Shown here piece after piece: positions 1-11,690 of a stretch of 64,000 nucleotides of DNA. Positions within the stretch are counted from its first letter, which is position 1. Each line of letters starts with the position of its first letter. Source of the DNA: Trema orientale. Its lineage: Eukaryota > Streptophyta > Magnoliopsida > Rosales > Cannabaceae. A model generated the notes under the pieces. That model made no database searches. It was not told the origin of the DNA and saw only the letters and a list, made by a program, of their open reading frames with translations. Where the stretch lies: the NCBI GenBank assembly GCA_002914845.1, contig JXTC01000083.1, positions 243,368 to 307,367 on the forward strand. The letters are read 5' to 3'. Made by a program: the position numbers and the translations under genes.

Positions 1-3000
1 AACACAGGATTATTTATGAAAACTGGGATTTGTGACAGTAAAAACAGACATCAACACTCACTATTCTAGTCCCAGATTTGGGCCCTTTGGCACTGTCCAG
101 GACAAAGCAAATATAGATGAATTCAGTAGCAATATACACACATCTACCAAGTTATCTATTACAGCCGGTCATTTCCCACAAGGAAATAGAATGAAAGCCT
201 CCGTAGCATTATGGATAAGTAGAAGCTTTATGAACTTGAGCTAATAAAGCATCATCACCCAGATATCCATAAAGTATATTTTAAACCCCAAAAGTTGCAG
301 ATAGTGCTCAATTAACATAATACAAGAAGCAGTCTCACCATATTGGCTTCAAGCAAGAGTCTTCAAATCAAGACATGAGGTTTTTATTATTAAGAAACAG
401 ATAGAACGGAGGGCAAAAGTAAGACATAAATAGATCCACACTAAGAGCACAGAATAAATAATATTTAACTTCTGTGCAGGCAAGAGACTAAAATGGTTGT
501 ACTTTCGACGGCCACTAGAAGAAAACCCCATGCAAAGAAAAATCGTTTCTTTCACAACAGCCCAAATTTTAACCTGGAAGAGTTAGATGTTATCAAAAGC
601 TCTAACAAAATGTAACATGAGCCATGAGGTACCGAGAAAGCAGCAGAGGTACTCTGAATCTGAGATAAGGAATTTTGAGATCTCACTACACTTCATATTG
701 TGACTAGCCTGAAAAATCTTGTAACAGTAAGTCTTTGAGGGTCAACCCTCAAAAAATTTCAAAATATAGCTAGAAAGAAGTTCATCCACCTCTTCTTAAT
801 CACCGAAGAAACAGATAACAAATTTTTCAATAGTCATAACAGAAAATTGCTACTAACTCACGGTTGAGTAATCATTTAGTATATGCCAATAACTTGAACT
901 GGAAATTGTATGATTTTCACTATGGCAGATATATGCTCAAATCTGAAAAGTGACACTGCTCACATCTAAAAAGGGACACTGTAATTTTGACAGTCTTGAA
1001 AGATCTTTGTTTCAAATAGGTCAGACGATTTGAACTCGAAATATAATATATTATTGTATCAAAAATTTCTACTACTAAAGAATCATACAATTTTAACCAA
1101 CCCATAGAAGACCGAAGAGAGGGTCCGAAAACGCTACTTCGTTTTGCAATTGTATCTTTTTTCTTCAATTAAATGAGCAGTGGAAAAGAAACTATAATAA
1201 ATTTTCCTTCCCCTTGTGCTTAGTAGTCAGCATGAGCATAATAAGGGATAGAGAAACAAATCTCACTTCAAACTTTTGCTACATTCTACAAAACATTCAT
1301 CCATTTCTTTCTAAAAAGAAAAGGTCAGAACATTAAATATAAGGAAAGAGTGGCTAATCACATTCCAATGAAGCAATCTCAGGTTGAGATTCTTTTTTCC
1401 AAATTCTCGTTTAAAATTTTCTCTAGAAAAGAAAACTAAGAAAATTAATTATAAAGGAAAAACTATACATCCAAAGAAGCAGCACAAAATCTAGAATTAT
1501 CATGTTAATTTTGAAAGCACAAAATAACACGTACTATTGATTTTCAAGCAAACAACATAATTACATGCTTCAGGCACATTGTCTATAAGGTCTGCTACAT
1601 GCACGCATGATATGAAAGTAAGTGAAGGTTTAGCAATAAATTTGACCAATAAAAGAACTTAATGCCCAGGCCAAGTATGAAGTTTTGTAGATAGAACTAT
1701 TCTTATTCCAGATGTACAAAAATATTGAAAAATATATAATTACCTAAATGAAAATCAATAAAAGTGGATGCAAATGCGAAATGACACAAAACTTACCTTA
1801 GAACATGAAATTGTTATTGAAACTTAAGGAGTGAGAGGAGAGGAGTGGATGATGCATCAATTAAACTAGTTTCTATAATCTTCTCAAAATTTACAAGTCC
1901 ACTAATAATTTCTTTTATAGTATAATGATTCGACTGGATATATTTATAGCATATAAACTAAAAGCCAACCTGAGCCAAAAAACCTACCTCATTCATAAAA
2001 CAATTTACTTGTTGTACGTAAAAGTTACATTAAGAAGTAACTAGAAAATAAATATTATAAAGTGATTATCATACTTAATTTCATAGCACATGTTGTAGTG
2101 CTCAATCTCACCTATAAAAAAAGGTGAAAGTGTTTTCTGGAAGTGGGGCCATAAATGTAACATGTGACAACCATGCCAAGTATAAATTTGTAAGCCATCA
2201 GATTTTACTTTGGCTCCATAAATTAAAAGGATAGATTTTGGGGCCCTAGGTAGGATCATTAACTGTGATGCGTGCAACCATACCAAGGCTAGATCTAGCA
2301 GTAAGCTTTTGTTAGCCCTTATATTTCAAACTGCCACAAACTGAACCTCAACAAAATATTGTGATATCAAATATTTTGACGAAGTACATCAGTTTCCATG
2401 CTTGGACAATTTTTTCCCTTGATACTCAATTTAATTCTACAAGGAAAACTAATTGTTCCTCACTAGTTTCCACATCAGCAGCCATGGACTGAAAAACATT
2501 TGATACCACTGCTGATGTTTCAGTGATATCTCAATATGTCCATCCTCGTCCAAGGTAGAGGATACTCGAAGAAATCCAGTTCAATCAACTAAGCAAACAA
2601 ACAAAAAGGAAAGAAAATAGAAAGAAGGACAATTGTGGAGTCAGAACTGATATTAAATAGCTATCTCCTATCATCTGTTCTATACAATTTTAACAGAAGT
2701 GTTATACATAATCTTATATCAGCCTAGTTCCTACATAAGGTATCAGCAATCATTCTCATTCTAGGTGATTATAGGAGATACATTGTTCATAAACTTTTGG
2801 CTGCTAGTTCAAGATTTAGAAATGATAATTTCAAGACTATCTTGAAGCTTTAGCATTATGAGAACAGTAGTAAAGAAAAAAAATAATGGCTTTTCTCGGT
2901 TCTTCTCATACGAAATCAATGTATCCATAATCTTGCTCCTCGATGGATCAACAGTGTTTCCTCAATCACATAAGCTAGCAAAAATAAACATATCTTCTTG

Positions 3001-4326
3001 ATTAGAAAATCCAGAAAACAGATCGCAAGCCCACCAAAACTATGTTAAAGGGTTAAAATCCAGAAGTATGAAAATCATAATCTACAAATTCGAATAATCA
3101 TATAAAGCAAAAAATACATACATTCTGAACAGATAATTCATGCTATGGTTTAGCAAATTCTCTGATGCAAGTTGCAACATCCGCAAAAACTTGAAATCAG
3201 ACAATTCACCAGAAAAATAGGTAAAATAGAGATCTGAAAGGTTTGGTCTGATTTAGCCACAGGCCACAGCTTAGAAGATAGAAAAACCTCAAACAAGGCA
3301 ACATCCTTGTTATGCTCTTACAATTTTAAAGAAGTGTTTTAGATTCTGATCCATAGAAAATGTAAACATGTCTTGACAAGGTTTGATAGTGCCATCCTAG
3401 TTTTTAACATCACGTCTGTTGTATTCCCTTTTGGGCATAAATATCTTACTTCAATCTTGATGAGGAGTAATAAAGAAGATAGTCCTACAGGCAGACAGCA
3501 GTCTGTAAAAAGTTACTAGAATTTCATTTTGATGCATAAAATGATAAGCACAGTTTTCAACAAATTTTACATTCATATCCAGTAAATTACTTATTACTAA
3601 CCAAACTCAGAATAACATGGCATGGTTACAATCATATGAACATGCAATATGAACCAACTTATTAAACAGTGCTCTGCTCATCTTGCTCCTTATTCTTTTG
3701 AACATAAAGATCTGATGCATTAAAAGATAAAATATAATGCAAATTTAGACCGCCAATGAAAATGAATTAAGCTCGACAACCAACTGTTACAAAGAAAACA
3801 ATGCTAACATTATTAGCCTGGCAATGCACAAAGCAGTGTTGGCCAGCATTCAGAAAATCTGGAGCCATTGGCATCAAAATGCAGTCACTTAGAGAGTGAA
3901 AGGATTGCACGGTCGTCCACAATCATAAAATAGCTATCTTTAGACAAGAATATTCCAATGGAGATGGCTCCAATATGTAATTGGCTCCAATATGTAATTC
4001 AAAAATGAAAATAGCAACTTGTTTTTCCCTAAATTTGCAAAATTGCTTCCATGAATGGTACACCGTAATGCTTCACTAGAAGCAGCAACAATAAAACCAT
4101 GTCATTCCAGCACAAAAGAGATAGATCAACAATAGAAACCAATGTCACCCATATACAAGAGAAACATAAGCACACTTCCAGAATCAAAGTTAACATCTTG
4201 TAATTCGAAAACATTCTAGTTTCAGCAGCGAGATCAATGTTAACACCAAGAGAGCACGAAAATATGCTTATGATGCTGACAAGAACAAATAAGAAAATTG
4301 CAAATACAAATAAGAAAAGAGTGAAC
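1..4326. other. Downstream region of the bZIP gene, no gene recognised
   Basis: This AT-rich stretch lies 3' of the last bZIP exon that I can place. Short ORFs occur on both strands but none has a recognisable domain. I scanned the minus strand for the family's usual last exon (a proline-rich segment followed by an LRRT-type serine-rich tail) and did not find it. One minus-strand site near 3711 has a good pyrimidine tract followed by CAG, and a short frame follows it, but its product does not resemble the family's tail. The stretch may be an unusually long last intron or 3' flanking DNA. Confidence 0.4.
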
Positions 4327-5339
4327 CTTCTGTCTTCTGAGCCTTTCGTTCTCCTCTTCGAGACGTGAGACCTTGTTTTCCAATTCGTGTGTATATGCCT
4401 GGCCAACAACATAGATGAATTGAAAAGATCACAGAGAAATCAAAACGAAACAGGTAAAATCAACAATAAGAACTAAAATCTCACCTGTCTCCTTGCACGT
4501 GACCGGGCTGCGGATTCCCTATTTTTTATCATTCTCTTTTGTCTCCTCTCTACAGTTTTTTCAACCACGTCTTCAGGAGCAACTCTTTTTCGTCCTGGTG
4601 TCTGGGTATCTGATAGACCACCCATCAAAGAGGATGGTGACATTATCATTTGGTTTTCGGAGTATGCTGCTTCCAAAATGGGATTTCCACTGTCTGAAAG
4701 AGACTGCTGAACCACATGGCCAGGCATAAAAACTGCCATGGAATTTAGTTGATGCTGGCGTTGTTGTTGTTGTTGTGACTGCTGAACTGGAGGGAGTTGA
4801 TATTGCATCCATTGAATATGTTGTGAAATATCATGCTGTGGTGGGGCAACAGGATCAACTCCTAAAATAGGACCAACACCCTTTTGGGTTGGAGGAGATT
4901 TGGCAACCACTCCAGCTTTCACCAAGAAATCCTCAAGGGTCATCTCACCAAGAGTGGGCTGCCGTTCCTGAGCTTTCCTTTCATGGTCATTGTTCTTTTT
5001 CTGTTGAATATCCTTCCAAACCTCTTCAACAGTCTTTTTGCTAAGATCAGTGAACAAGGTTAGGCTCCCTTGCCGAGGCAAAGATGATGCGGAAGCACCC
5101 TGGCCTGCCTGAGCGCCTGAATTATCAACGACCATTCCAGTGGTTTGATTTGCTTCAGCAGTCCACACACTCTTCAGAAGCTCATCAAGATTCATGCTAC
5201 CCAGTGGTTTTCCCAAATCACCAAGCTGATTCTGGACCTCATCAAGGGTGAGGCTGTACAACGAACCTTGCCGAGTCAAAGACTGCAACTTAGGGTCTTG
5301 GACCGCACCACCTTGAGACCCCATTGTCTGAGTTCTCAT
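4327..5339 (-). CDS. AREB3: Group A bZIP transcription factor, ABI5-like protein 2 / AREB3 (DPBF3) clade, C-terminal end not found
   Basis: Family members bind ABA-responsive elements (ACGTG cores) in the nucleus as dimers and are controlled by SnRK2 phosphorylation. Two coding exons are seen: 5339-4485 (285 residues, ends CAG before GTGAGA) and 4398-4327 (24 residues, after CAG, ends AAG before GTTCAC). Conserved block C1 spans about residues 20-59 and contains RQGSLYSLTLDEVQ. C2 holds LSKKTVEEVWKDIQ and C3 holds PTLGEMTLEDFL, each with the RQGS or RQPT phospho-site type. A glutamine-rich run follows, then KRVAPEDVVEKTVERRQKR and the basic motif NRESAARSR. Exon 2 gives the leucine zipper start (THELENKVSRLEEENERLR). 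The start MRTQTMGSQGG is preferred; the ATG five codons later is the alternative. The usual proline-rich tail and LRRT end are missing from the window, so the model is partial at its 3' end. Clade assignment rests on recalled family sequence. Confidence 0.9.
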
Positions 5340-6310
5340 TCACCAACCTATGAACCCTATTATACCCTACTCATTCTAGAAACAATCTCTCAATACCCTG
5401 TAACCAAAAATAAGAATGGTTCAAGTCTCAATCTGAACCCAATATCGATAATAACCGAAAAATGCCTAAAAAAGAAAAACCAACATCTAAGCCAAAAACA
5501 AATAGCTCAAATGAAACAAACCTTTGCCTATTTTCTTCTATTTGGCTTTTAGCTTGAAACAGAACAAAATGCCCAGATCAAAATAAGAAAACCCATCAAA
5601 ATTTTTGAACTAAAACAATATATTGAGAAGAACAAACTCAGAAAACCCACAAAGCCAAAGTGCAAAAAATAAACTATTCAAACAATAACATGCATGTAGA
5701 AGATATGAGCAGTCTTCAGAAAAAAAAAAAAAAAAAAATCCCAGGAACTAATTTCCAAGTCACCAAACAAAAAACAAAAGAAAATCATCGAAGATTTTAT
5801 TTTACCCAGATCAAAATAAATTAAATCCAATATGTATCGCAGCTTCAATAGTCGCCAGACTAGGAAAACACAGAGAAAAAGGGACAAATGTTCAAATCAT
5901 CACATGCATGTAGGAGATATCGGCATTCAAGGGAAACCCAAATAAGCCCAGAAAACGATTTTTAAATACTATTAAAAAAACCAAATGAATAATCAAACAA
6001 AAAAATTTTAGCTTGAACAAAAACCATTGATGAACAAAAATGGCCCAGATCAAAATAGGGAATAAAAAAAATTAATATTTAAAAGAAATGAAGAGAAAAG
6101 ATTGTCGGAAGAGATGAAACTTACCAAGACTGGGAAAGTGAGATAAAAGAGAAATCTTCAAATCTTTACATGCATGTAGAAGACACTAACACTGTCCAGA
6201 AACTGGAAAATGTCCAAAACCGATATCTAAGTCAGCAGAAAAAAGAATAACCCAAATGAAAGTCCTCAACTTCCCCACAGAGAGACTGTATATATATGTA
6301 TATAATATTA
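5340..6310 (-). promoter_or_regulatory. 5' UTR with probable intron, and core promoter of the bZIP gene
   Basis: Read on the minus strand, a TATATATAC run at about 6300-6288 is followed by a CAGTCTCTCT leader, which suggests transcription starts near 6265. A strong donor (TTG before GTAAGTTT) lies at 6125/6124. A strong acceptor (pyrimidine tract then TTACAG) lies at 5398, giving a 727-bp 5' UTR intron and a second leader exon from 5397 into the start codon at 5339. Leader introns are common in this family. The positions are inferred from signals only; no transcript was seen. Confidence 0.45.
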
Positions 6311-7414
6311 TATATCATAGATTAAAAAAAAATAATAATAAAAGATATTTGATGATATATAATCAAAAGAGGTATAGCATGTAACTCCCAACATTTTATA
6401 TTAGATGTTTCTTCCAAAAAAATATATATATATTTATTTGGCTTTGATTTTATTTTTGTATTAAATTAAAGTTATACCCTCAAAATGTTTGAATATGCCT
6501 TGAAGTGATGAGCGAATGTCTGAAGAGAATGGGCATGGGCTTGTGTTACCAAAGAAAAGGGTAAATACCCAGAGAAAAAAAAGAAAAAAAAAGAAAAGGG
6601 TAAATACGACTATTAAATTTGATATCATAATTTATTTTAAGGATTGTAAATGCACCCAACATCGCATAAAAAGACCTTATTAATCAATAAAATGACTAAA
6701 AAAACAATGTAAGAAAAAAAAAAAAACATCTCAATCTTCATCTCTCTTTTTTCAATTTTGCAATTCTTATTCAAAATTCTCTTCTATTTTTTGCCTTACT
6801 ACATCTTCATTTCTTTTTCTTTTTCAATTTTGCAATTCTTATTTAAAATTCTGTTCATCTTCTGCTTTACTATTTTCTTAAAAATTTCCTTCTATGCCTA
6901 ATTGATCACCCTCAGTTCTAATTTCTTTAATAATCTTTTTAATCTTAAATTAAAACAGAGAAAGTGAGATTTTTTTTGCTTTATACCTAGTTTGCTTTAT
7001 TAACTTTTTTTCAATACCTTGTATTTTAATTTCTCGTGTTAATTGTTTGTTTCTCTCATAATTTTTTGTTCAATGATCCAATATTTTCATCCTAAAAGTT
7101 AAAACTACTAATTTGTTTTAGTTCATGGATTTACAAGGAAGAAAGTTAGTTTGTGTTTGGGGTGTGCTTTTAACATGATTTTTGATTTCTTGTCCTGACA
7201 TGTCGTTTTATTTATTTTAAGGGTGCCTTAATAATTGTACGGGGTACAAATATAGCTCCTTTTATATTATTCTGATATGCATTTTTACCCCTGAAAATTC
7301 TTACAAAATAAGGATAGAATTGTCAAGTTACAACTTAATAATTTTGGATGACTAGGAAAAGAAAAAAAAAAAAAAAAGAAGAAGAAGAAAGAATAGTTTG
7401 AGAGTGAGTACAAG
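6311..7414. other. AT-rich intergenic DNA with homopolymer tracts
   Basis: No coding region recognised. The stretch has (AT)n and poly-A tracts, and a short imperfect direct repeat of a pyrimidine-rich segment (TTTTTCAATTTTGCAATTCTTATT at about 6750 and 6821). Nothing else stands out. Confidence 0.4.
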
Positions 7415-7428
7415 TGTCCAACACTACA

Positions 7429-8032
7429 AAAACGGAAAAAAAAAAAAAAGAAAAAAAATCCTAGCCTCTCTCTTTGCATTTCCTCCTAACAAAAAAGCCA
7501 ACGCCATCCCGCTTGGGGGCCGGAGAGGGGATTTTCCTTCTCCTTCTCTGGCCTCCCCTCCTCACTCTCTTCTTCCTCCTCCTCTCTGCTTTTTTTTTTT
7601 CTTAGTTTTAGTAAGTCCAGATCTAGATCTGGTTTGTAGTACCACTTTTGTGTGGATTTTAGTCCGGTCCAGATCTTAAATATGAGATTTCTTCTCAGAT
7701 CTAGATCTGTTTAATGGCTGGTTTTTATTTTGTCTTCTTTTCCACGGGTATAGATCTCAATTGGTGCTGGCCTCATATAGTCTACTCCACCAAAAACGCA
7801 GCCAGGAGCAAGTGTTAAAGATTAGATTGCTGGTGATACTTGTTATCTCTTTATCTTGAAAAATTAGGGTAACTCACACATTTGTTCGTAGTTGTGTTTG
7901 TGATCCATTTTTCGTCTCCTTTCTTTGAGGAGTTTGAAATTGTAATCCTTATGCTTATATTGTAATTTAAAACTTTTGCTTCGATTAATGATATTCCCTT
8001 GAGGAGCCCGTTTATATAAAAAAAAAAAAAAA
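7429..8032 (+). mobile_element. Polyadenylated non-LTR retroposon with 14-bp target site duplications
   Basis: The 14-bp sequence TGTCCAACACTACA occurs at 7415-7428 and again at 8033-8046, and the second copy directly follows a poly-A run of about 15 bases. That pairing is the hallmark of target-primed reverse transcription. The 604-bp body has a GC-rich, pyrimidine-rich 5' part (about 7490-7590), repeated CAGATCTAGATCTG-type palindromes (about 7620-7705) and an AT-rich 3' part ending in the A tail. No long ORF is present, and I see no tRNA-type A and B boxes. It could be an internally deleted LINE that keeps its 5' and 3' UTRs, or a retrocopied noncoding transcript. Confidence 0.7.
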
Positions 8033-8046
8033 TGTCCAACACTACA

Positions 8047-8479
8047 CAACCTAAAATTGTTTAAAAGAAAATTTTTTTTCCATTCTATTGATTGGACTAA
8101 ATTTATTAGTCACTCCAAAAGACAAATATGAGAAGATCTCCCTTCATTTCATTTATTAAGAAAAAACGAAAAAATAGAAATATTAGCGAGCGATTTTTAG
8201 ACTCATGAATTGCCTTTTCACATTAGTAAAATTACTTAACCTCAAAATGATGTCTATGATATTTGGTGTAACTAATGCTATGTCACCTGTGTTTCGTAAA
8301 AGTAAAAAGGGATCAAAGAAAATGTTAAGGAGGGGTTGCAAAGGGAGAATGAGGAAGTATGTTGCTTTATTATTATTTTAAAAAAAGAGGAAGTATGTTG
8401 TTTTTAATATTCTCAAATAGGGAAAGAAAAAGCGAATCAACCATCCAAGTTTGTGAGACCTTTTAAATTATTAAATTTA
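8047..8479. other. AT-rich intergenic DNA
   Basis: No gene or clear repeat boundary seen. A short duplicated phrase GAGGAAGTATGTTG occurs near 8350 and 8388. The right side grades into the LINE relic. Confidence 0.35.
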
Positions 8480-8709
8480 TCTCTTGTACACAGATTTTAG
8501 AAAGCAACAATGTTAGCCCAGGATTACTAACCAAAGAAGATAGTGAATTGAGTTTTAAATTTTTTTAACAATTATTAGAATCTTAAAATGAGTTATGCAA
8601 AGATACATTATAATCACAAATATATAATCAAGCACAAGCTTGATCTAAAGTAGCACTTGGAAAAAGGACTACCATCAACGAGGAGCAAGTGACTTACTTT
8701 TGGATCCAA
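8480..8709 (-). pseudogene. Distal part of a decayed LINE reverse transcriptase, beyond the solo LTR
   Basis: On the minus strand the bases just left of the solo LTR read like the LINE catalytic neighbourhood: a degraded counterpart of the SHLLFADDSL motif, here with the aspartates partly lost. It continues the minus-strand LINE fragment at 10781-11690 in the same direction, so the solo LTR split one element. No frame is intact. The assignment is by weak similarity and by context. Confidence 0.4.
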
Positions 8710-8714
8710 CCTAG

Positions 8715-10775
8715 TGTTGGTGTTTTTGCCCTAAGAGCAAAATGTAAACAATGACTTGCTAATAAATAAATATATTTGATTTTTATTTGCTTGTATATAT
8801 TATTTATGATAATATAAAAATATCATAAAAATTCCGTGATTATAAAATGTGACCTTAAACTTAGTATGTATAAAAGTTATACACACAAGAGGATTAAGTT
8901 TAAGAGATATAATCTAAAATTAGTCCGTGATTAATTATTAAAGCTGTGATCTTTAATATAAATAATCCTAGTACGGTCCATTACCATTGAGAATGGAACA
9001 GTCTTATCCGGACTGTTTATGTAGTGACATCAAATGGAGGTACTATATATAATTGAGATTATATAGGACTGGACCAGATAAATTTGAATATTCGATAACA
9101 TCCGTTATAGAACAGAATACTCAAATTTATCAACTAATGATCATATATGGAATGATCTTAATCCTGAGTAATTAATAGACTCCTGTTTATATTTTTATGT
9201 CTCTTGATGTATTCAGTAACGTCTCAATTTATACTGGACCAAATCCTTATATGTTGGAGGCATGAGACTATAGATAGCTGGGAATATTAATTAACAATAT
9301 GGAATCCATTCCTTCCTAACGGAAGTTAGAGAAATGATTCCCTTGAGTAATGATTTGGTACTTGAACGATAGAGCGCTCAATTTATGATTCGATCATGAA
9401 TTTGTTGTTCATTAAAAAATCATGGGAACTTAAGGATAAAGAAGTAAATAGAGAGGATAACGGATGATAAGCCAAACTCTATTCACGAATCATTTATGGA
9501 GGATTGATCTATATGTAATGATCGAATGGACAAACGTTATGATTGCTTTGAGTAAATTTATACTGTAACTTTTAAGAGTGCAGTTCTAGTTTTTTTAGTG
9601 GAATAACACTGGAACTAATAAATTCGATAATTTAGTTAAAGAGTTTAATTAATTATCAAATTTATTGGAGCTTGAAATTACAAGNNNNNNNNNNNNNNNN
9701 NNNNNNNNNNNNNNNNNNNNNNNNNNNNNNNNNNNNNNNNNNNNNNNNNNNNNNNNNNNNNNNNNNNNNNNNNNNNNNNNNNNNNNNNNNNNNNNNNNNN
9801 NNNNNNNNNNNNNNNNNNNNNNNNNNNNNNNNNNNNNNNNNNNNNNNNNNNNNNNNNNNNNNNNNNNNNNNNNNNNNNNNNNNNNNNNNNNNNNNNNNNN
9901 NNNNNNNNNNNNNNNNNNNNNNNNNNNNNNNNNNNNNNNNNNNNNNNNNNNNNNNNNNNNNNNNNNNNNNNNNNNNNNNNNNNNNNNNNNNNNNNNNNNN
10001 NNNNNNNNNNNNNNNNNNNNNNNNNNNNNNNNNNNNNNNNNNNNNNNNNNNNNNNNNNNNNNNNNNNNNNNNNNNNNNNNNNNNNNNNNNNNNNNNNNNN
10101 NNNNNNNNNNNNNNNNNNNNNNNNNNNNNNNNNNNNNNNNNNNNNNNNNNNNNNNNNNNNNNNNNNNNNNNNNNNNNNNNNNNNTTGTTTTTTCTATTTG
10201 AATTGATATGGCAATTAATTAAATTAATTTGGCCAATTTTATCAAAGGAATAATTTCTCCTATGCGTGTAAATGAAAAATAAAAGAAGGAATTTTTTTTA
10301 ATGCGATTACACGCTAGTTTTGCATGGGTGGGCGATTGAGAGATTAGTTTTTAACGCAAAAATATTTTTCTCAGGCAAGGGAATTGAGTTTGAACGTGTA
10401 AAGTGTTCTTCCTTCCTCTCTTATCTCATATTCTTGCTATCTCATGAGTTGAGACCAATAGCAAGATTTTCTTAAGAAAAGTGTGTGACAAAAACAATAG
10501 GATTGTGACTATTGGGAGCCCACTTTCCAGTTCATAGGTGTCGAGGCTAGGTGAGGAAGATCGTGGTTTCATAGCCATTGAAAGAGAATCGACCTCATCG
10601 TCAGATAAAGAAGAATCTAAGAGAAAGGTTTGCTCTTACTATTCTTTATTAATAGTTTTTCTATTCAATGTATTAAAGCAACAAAACTATATCGATTCCT
10701 AAACTCTGATATGGGTGTAAAATTTTGAATATTACACCCACCACCTTCCGCTGCGCCATGCGATGGCTACCAACA
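8715..10775. mobile_element. Solo LTR of a Ty1/copia-type element with CCTAG target duplication
   Basis: The block starts TGTTGGTG and ends TACCAACA, an inverted terminal match, and is flanked by the 5-bp direct repeat CCTAG at 8710-8714 and 10776-10780. No internal coding region lies between the ends, so it is a solo LTR left by recombination. Several segments match the LTRs of the copia element at 14216-23528: CGGTCCATTA, CAGTCTTATCC, ATATAGGACTGGACCAGA and AGAGTTTAATTAATT. The two are therefore related families. The assembly gap removes 500 positions of its middle, so its true length is unknown. Confidence 0.8.
9685..10184. other. Assembly gap (500 N)
   Basis: Exactly 500 N fall inside the solo LTR. 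The round number suggests a placeholder rather than a measured length. Apparent open frames crossing it are artefacts. Confidence 0.99.
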
Positions 10776-10780
10776 CCTAG

Positions 10781-11690
10781 TATTAGAAAAGCCCTTGATA
10801 GAACAAAAAGTCTCAGCTCTACGAAAGAGATCATAAAAACCTTCAAGAAAAAATTAAGGAAAATATATGGCGAGAGGGGATATCTCTTGTAGGAGAACCA
10901 TTAACCACAAAAGAGAAAACGGGAGGTGCTAACACAATCCACAATAACCGCAATCCACTTAGTATCAAAACCATTAGTATCAGCATAGCACCTAATAAAG
11001 ACCATTCAAGTCTATCATAAGCCTTACGCAAATCAAACCCATTAGTATTAGCATAGCACCTAATAGAGACTATTGATCAGCTCTATCATAAGCCTTACGC
11101 AAATCAAGTTCAAGAGTAGTGCATCCATTTCTACCTCCGTTCTTCTTTGTGAAAGAATCCATTATCTCAAAAGTTGTTATCACATTATCAATAATGAGAC
11201 GGCTTAACACAAAAGCATTTTGAGATTCATCAATAATAGAAGACATAATCCTTGTTAACTGATTCGCAATAGACTCAATAACAGCATTAGAAAGACTGAT
11301 AGGATGAACTTTTAATAATTTCCTTGGACTTTTAATTTTAATGAATGAGTTACCACATTATTGTTATTGAGAAGGCCTATAAAAGCATCATTTGGAAGTA
11401 CTATCTGACAAATATGCACCACCCTACTACCCACTATGTCCCAATACTTTTGATATAACAAAGCATGGAACCTATCAGGATCTGGGGCTTTGATTAGACC
11501 CATATCAAAAACAGCCTTCCGAATTTCCTCACGTGAATAAGGAGTCGAAAGAGAGATATTAATATAATTTGTAATTTTTAGTTGAATACAAGCAATAACA
11601 TGAAGCAACTCTGGATTCTCTAGTCCAATGGAGGAGAAAATATCGTTGAAATAACCCTCAATAATACAAATCAAGTCAGGTAGTTTAGCA
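10781..11690 (-). pseudogene. Decayed LINE (L1-type) reverse transcriptase fragment
   Basis: The minus-strand frame 11674-11312 contains YSREEIRKAVFDMGLIKAPD and FHALLYQKYWDIVG, which match the start of the non-LTR reverse transcriptase domain. A second frame, 11031-10843, has KAYDRLEWSLL and FVVNGSPTRDIPSR, matching the region just before the catalytic YADD. Frames are broken and shifted, and the endonuclease and most of the C-terminal half are not seen. A 68-bp direct tandem duplication (10972-11039 and 11040-11107) lies inside. The element is long dead and was later split by the solo LTR. Confidence 0.65.

Noticed and set aside
2041..2286. Minus-strand 81-codon frame downstream of the bZIP gene
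   Set aside because: No recognisable domain, no plausible splice link to the bZIP exons, and AT-rich composition at its end.
4029..4412. Minus-strand 127-codon frame overlapping bZIP exon 2
   Set aside because: It reads exon 2 out of frame and runs through the intron; the bZIP reading frame explains the exon.
9665..10253. Open frames of 178 and 193 codons
   Set aside because: They consist almost entirely of N positions in the assembly gap.
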